13,914 nucleotides of DNA from assembly GCA_002293625.1 (NCBI GenBank), contig DBDP01000001.1, positions 1 to 13,914 of the forward strand. The letters are read 5' to 3'. Origin of the DNA: Clostridiales bacterium UBA929 (lineage in GTDB: Bacteria; Bacillota; Clostridia; Oscillospirales; UBA929). How positions within the stretch are numbered: the first letter of the stretch is position 1; every line of letters starts with the position of its first letter. The notes below the pieces were generated by a model, which made no database searches, had not been told where the DNA came from, and was given only the letters and a program-made list of their open reading frames with translations. Shown piece by piece: positions 12,568 to 13,914 of the stretch. A program made the translations under genes and the position numbers.

Positions 12568-13278
12568 TTACCGCACCCCGTCATATATCCAGCGGGCGTT
12601 GTCGTAGACCTTCCGCCGGAGGGTTTCTATTTCTTCGGTATCTTTTGCCGTCATTTCATAGCATTCTTCAGCGTCCCAAATCTCTGCCAGTTTTCCGATA
12701 AATCCTTCCACCGGCGGAGCGTCTTGCAGGGTCGGGCGGATATTCGTCACCCGCGCCGCAACCGAGGCAATCCCGCGCCCTTTATACTTCTCCTCACCGG
12801 CACGCAAAACGCCGCTCAAGTTTTCCATGTTTACGTCATACAAAAGCGTTCCGTGGTGCAAAAGCCGCCCCCGCCGCACCGTTTGCGCCGTGCCGGATAT
12901 CTTTTTCCCTCCGGCGAGGATGTCGTTACGCCCCTCAAAGGCGGCGTCAACACCGAGCGTACAAAGCGCCTTCACCATCGGCTTGGCAAACGTCTCAAAG
13001 TCCACGGGACCGTTGTAATTGCGGATATGGGTGTAGTTTACATTCCCTAAATCATGGTAGACCGCGCCGCCGCCGGTCATACGGCGAATCAGCGCGATAC
13101 CGCGCCGTCTCATAAACTCCTCGTCTACCTCAAGACGCGCGTCTTGATTGCGCCCGATGACGACGACCGGCGCGTTACGCCAAAAGATGTCCAGCTCCAA
13201 GTCGGTGCGGGTGAGAAAATACTCCTCGCACGCGAGGTTAAACCCCGGCTCGGTGCGGTTATGAATAAGCAGCCTCAT
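12568..13278 (-). CDS. lplA: Lipoate-protein ligase A family, short form
   Basis: 236 residues from the ATG at 13278, which overlaps the upstream stop as ATGA; a GTG at 13296 is less likely. MRLLIHNRTEPGFNLACEEYF is the typical LplA opening. Catalytic-domain motifs are RRMTGGGAVYHDLGNVNYT, GRNDILAGGKKISGTAQ (with the lipoyl-AMP-binding lysine) and HHGTLLYDVN. The enzyme activates lipoate with ATP and attaches it to lipoyl domains of 2-oxoacid dehydrogenases or GcvH. Typical LplA or LplJ is about 330 residues; this one stops at KVYDNARWIYDGVR, where the C-terminal accessory domain normally begins. It may need a separate partner protein or may act as a lipoyl/octanoyl transferase. No lipoyl-domain gene is in the window. 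Confidence 0.9.
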   Translation of the reverse strand: MRLLIHNRTEPGFNLACEEYFLTRTDLELDIFWRNAPVVVIGRNQDARLEVDEEFMRRRGIALIRRMTGGGAVYHDLGNVNYTHIRNYNGPVDFETFAKPMVKALCTLGVDAAFEGRNDILAGGKKISGTAQTVRRGRLLHHGTLLYDVNMENLSGVLRAGEEKYKGRGIASVAARVTNIRPTLQDAPPVEGFIGKLAEIWDAEECYEMTAKDTEEIETLRRKVYDNARWIYDGVR

Positions 13279-13784
13279 GCGGAAAACGTCTCCCACAACA
13301 GCCGCAGGACGTCCTCGGCCTTTTCTTCAAACCGCCGCACCAGCTTGTCCGCTTGATTTTTACTCCCCGTTTGCAGGTGCAGCTCCAAGAGAGGGCGTGT
13401 TCCGTCGCTCAGCGTTCCCGTAAAATAAACCACTCCGTCTGTTTCCTCCGTCTTCCCCGTAACACAGCGGGCGCGAAAGCTCGCGTCCCGTAACGCGGCG
13501 CAACCTTCCGCGACGGCTCTCCGCAGCGCGGGCGGCAGTTCCCGCTCCACAATCTCCGCAATCTCCGCGCCTTTCGGCGTCAGGGAAACCCGCGAAGCAT
13601 CCCGCAGCGTGAGTTCCGCCAAACCTTCCAGCGCGTCGGAGTAAAGAAAATAATCCGCGTTGTCGTCCAGTAAAGAAAGCCGCATCAGCTCAAGGCTCTC
13701 CACAGGCTCCCCCGCCGTACGTAATATCGTCAAAATCAGCTTTCGCATATCCGGCTGGCTACCGGAAAAACCGTAACGCGGCAT
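13275..13784 (-). CDS. DUF4364 family protein
   Basis: 169 residues from the ATG at 13784. MPRYGF followed by KLILTILRTAGEPVESLELMRLSL...NADYFLYSDALEGLAEL, then LTPKGAEIAEIVERELP, matches the DUF4364 family seen in Clostridia. The N-terminal 75 residues look like a winged-helix domain; the rest is a small alpha/beta domain ending in QADKLVRRFEEKAEDVLRLL. Function is unknown. An upstream in-frame TTG at 13850 is rejected because the -35 and -10 elements lie inside that extension. It is the first gene of a unit with lplA and the parvulin lipoprotein. Half an R1 repeat (13789-13801) lies in its leader, where AGGGTGTG may serve as its ribosome-binding site. Confidence 0.85.
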   Translation of the reverse strand: MPRYGFSGSQPDMRKLILTILRTAGEPVESLELMRLSLLDDNADYFLYSDALEGLAELTLRDASRVSLTPKGAEIAEIVERELPPALRRAVAEGCAALRDASFRARCVTGKTEETDGVVYFTGTLSDGTRPLLELHLQTGSKNQADKLVRRFEEKAEDVLRLLWETFSA

Positions 13785-13788
13785 GTAT

Positions 13789-13801
13789 GTCGGCACACCC
13801 T
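13789..13801 (-). repeat. Half-copy of R1 in the DUF4364 leader
   Basis: GTCGGCACACCCT on the + strand is identical to 3195-3207, one arm plus flank of the R1 copy at 3181-3210. The other arm is missing. It sits 5-17 bases before the DUF4364 start codon. Confidence 0.45.
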
Positions 13802-13821
13802 CACCATTCTCTGATGCGCCC

Positions 13822-13850
13822 AGTATACCATATATCGGGGGGAAATACAA
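13822..13850 (-). promoter_or_regulatory. Promoter for DUF4364-lplA-foldase unit
   Basis: On the minus strand TTGTAT (13845-13850), a 17-base spacer and TATACT (13822-13827), matching sigma-A boxes at 4/6 and 5/6. The -10 lies about 38 bases before the ATG at 13784. Confidence 0.65.
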
Positions 13851-13893
13851 GATTTATGTTGGATTTTGGGGATTCATCAATGCGTCCCCATCG

Positions 13894-13914
13894 TAGCCCC
13901 CTTCCATCGGAAGG
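13894..13914 (+). repeat. R2 palindromic repeat at the right window edge (cut off)
   Basis: TAGCCCCCTTCC, a 3-base loop and GGAAGG, ending at the window edge, so the second arm is probably incomplete. The first 12 bases equal the start of the R2 copy in mutL (minus strand of 7596-7607). It lies upstream of the DUF4364 promoter. Nothing else is recognised in 13851-13893. Confidence 0.65.

Noticed and set aside
13785..13850. N-terminal extension of the DUF4364 protein to a TTG at 13850
   Set aside because: A good promoter lies inside it, and the family opening MPRYGF matches the ATG at 13784.

Overview
The window looks like chromosomal DNA from a moderately G+C-rich, low-abundance-type member of the Clostridia (Firmicutes; an Oscillospiraceae-like relative is my best guess). 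The grounds are gene content and order: mutL, miaA, hfq, a HlyD-like membrane protein, sepF and divIVA in a row, a lipoteichoic-acid-synthase-type protein, a DUF4364 protein, and HelD on the other strand. No rRNA or tRNA genes, phage genes, transposase or CRISPR array were seen.

Layout. The 3' half of a HelD-type helicase gene enters from the left on the + strand (2-1177). It converges on a long run of minus-strand genes filling the rest of the window. Read in transcription order (right to left) these are: a DUF4364 protein, a lipoate-protein ligase and a parvulin-type lipoprotein (13784-11550); a toxin-antitoxin pair with its own operator-promoter, followed 22 bases later by an aminoglycoside-phosphotransferase-like kinase (11465-9888); an aldo/keto reductase with two [4Fe-4S] motifs, then mutL and miaA (9807-6180); hfq and a HlyD-like protein (6073-4632); sepF and divIVA (4503-3238); and the LTA-synthase-like sulfatase-fold protein (3060-1306). 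Many neighbours overlap by 4 bases, so translational coupling is likely. Good sigma-A-type promoters can be read before DUF4364, the toxin-antitoxin pair, hfq and sepF, with a weaker one before the aldo/keto reductase.

Functional themes. There are DNA and RNA housekeeping genes (mutL, miaA, hfq, helD), division and envelope genes (sepF, divIVA, LTA synthase, foldase lipoprotein), lipoylation (lplA), and one small accessory island (toxin-antitoxin plus kinase).

The most unusual signal is a set of short palindromic repeats. One family (called R1 here) has a fixed 30-base layout: TGTAG, an 8-base arm, a 6-base loop, the complementary arm, then GC plus one base. Two clear copies lie between genes and two lie inside the coding sequence of mutL, and the arms change in a compensatory way between copies. 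A second palindrome (R2) is shared by the mutL linker and the right end of the window. A 27-bp tandem palindromic unit sits inside the ferredoxin part of the aldo/keto reductase. Together these suggest small mobile palindromic elements that insert into genes in frame, comparable in principle to Rickettsia palindromic elements. Several enzymes also look shortened: MiaA lacks its helical tRNA-contacting insertion, LplA lacks its C-terminal accessory domain, and HelD has a short span between Walker A and Walker B.
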